Of a stretch of 64,000 bases of DNA, positions 63,128 through 64,000 are shown one piece after another (position 1 is the first letter of the stretch; each line of letters opens with the position of its first letter). The stretch covers positions 1 through 64,000 of the forward strand of contig CACFSU010000003.1 of the NCBI GenBank assembly GCA_902569055.1, written 5' to 3'. Source of the stretch: an uncultured Pelagibacteraceae bacterium. Its GTDB lineage: Bacteria > Pseudomonadota > Alphaproteobacteria > Pelagibacterales > Pelagibacteraceae. The notes beneath the pieces are model-generated. The model did not search any database. It saw only the letters and a program-made list of their open reading frames with translations, and was not told the DNA's origin. The translations under genes and the position numbers were made by a program.

Positions 63128-63852
63128 TAAATAATTTTTTTGAAAAACCTATTTAATCTAATAGATTTGTGCCATTTCCAAAAAGCAAAAAAATTTCCAA
63201 TAGATTTATCAGAAGAAAAAAAAATAAATTGGGCTTTACCAACTAAATTTTCTTTATGAACATAGAAAAAATAACGACTATCCTTAGAACAATCTCTATT
63301 ATCACCCAAAAAAAAATAATAATTTTCTGGAACTATGAATGGATCAGAATTTTGATATGGAAAATTCTTTAAATATACTGATTTATGTGTTTTTCCATTT
63401 GGAAGTTTTTCCTCAAATGTAAAAACATCGATGGTTGAGTTACCACAATAAATTTTATCTTTTCTTGATATTCTTGATTTTATAATTTCACTGTTGTTTA
63501 AATATAAATTAGAGTCTATAAATTGTAACTTGTCACCTGGTAAACCAATCAATCTTTTTATATAATCCGTTCTATTATCAGCAGGAGTTTTAAATACTAT
63601 AACATCACCTCTATTAGGTTCGGAAAAAAAAATTCTATTTTTTAAAATTGGAGGACTAAATGGAAATGAATGTTTACTATATCCATAAGAATATTTAGTC
63701 ACAAATAATCTATCTCCTACTTGTAAAGTAGGTTCCATAGATGAAGATGGAATATAAAAAGGTTGAATTAATAAGGATCTTATGATCACAGCAATAATAA
63801 GTGCATAAAATAGTGTTTTTAAATTTTCAATTATTATTTTTTTATTAATCAT
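63127..63852 (-). CDS. lepB: Signal peptidase I
   Basis: IPSSSMEPTLQVGDRLFVTKYSYG; DYIKRLIGLPGD; FFLGDNRDCSKDSR. Confidence 0.96.
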   Translation of the reverse strand: MINKKIIIENLKTLFYALIIAVIIRSLLIQPFYIPSSSMEPTLQVGDRLFVTKYSYGYSKHSFPFSPPILKNRIFFSEPNRGDVIVFKTPADNRTDYIKRLIGLPGDKLQFIDSNLYLNNSEIIKSRISRKDKIYCGNSTIDVFTFEEKLPNGKTHKSVYLKNFPYQNSDPFIVPENYYFFLGDNRDCSKDSRYFFYVHKENLVGKAQFIFFSSDKSIGNFFAFWKWHKSIRLNRFFKKII

Positions 63853-64000
63853 TTTTTTGTTTGAATTAGAGTAAATGCTATTGAATAATCTTTTTCGTCA
63901 GAAATTGAAAGAAACAATTCAAAATTATTAAAATTCATCTTTTTTTTAATAAAATTTCTAATTTTTGAATTTATTAAATAAGATGGTTTACCAAATTTAT
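63849..64000 (-). CDS. acpS: Holo-[acyl-carrier-protein] synthase, C-terminal part, truncated by window end
   Basis: Reverse frame FGKPSYLINSKIRNFIKKKMNFNNFELFLSISDEKDYSIAFTLIQTKK*; upstream of lepB. Confidence 0.75.
   Translation of the reverse strand, partial: KFGKPSYLINSKIRNFIKKKMNFNNFELFLSISDEKDYSIAFTLIQTKK

Overview
AT-rich (visibly about 70% A+T), very tightly packed alphaproteobacterial chromosome segment. Gene content, gene order style and regulatory RNAs strongly resemble SAR11 / Candidatus Pelagibacter. Most of the window is core genome: nagZ(partial)-scpAB-tatABC-serS-yajC-secDF, uvrA, ssb, gyrA, coaD, tgt, recG, tmk-holB-metG-tatD, nhaA, glpX, hom, argC, rpsI-rplM, metY, ctaA, plsX, hppA, a rib/nusB/thiL/nrdR/glyA cluster, hemB, recO-rnc-lepB-acpS(partial). 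There are four tRNAs: Lys(TTT), Ser(TGA), Pro(TGG) and Glu(TTC). The accessory stretch is about 33.4-40.2 kb. It holds tRNA-Glu, a GIY-YIG ORF, a glycosyltransferase/methyltransferase cassette, a tyrosine integrase with a perfect 9-7-9 palindrome just upstream of its start codon, a small membrane ORF, and a GC-rich candidate structured RNA (GNRA hairpins plus an H-type pseudoknot). That RNA ends in a strong terminator whose U-tract abuts the start codon of a minimal MGMT gene. The clearest regulatory element is a tandem SAM-II + SAM-V riboswitch upstream of metY. The best candidate for something undescribed is the structured RNA at about 39.26-39.45 kb. All calls were made by eye; no searches or folding programs were run.
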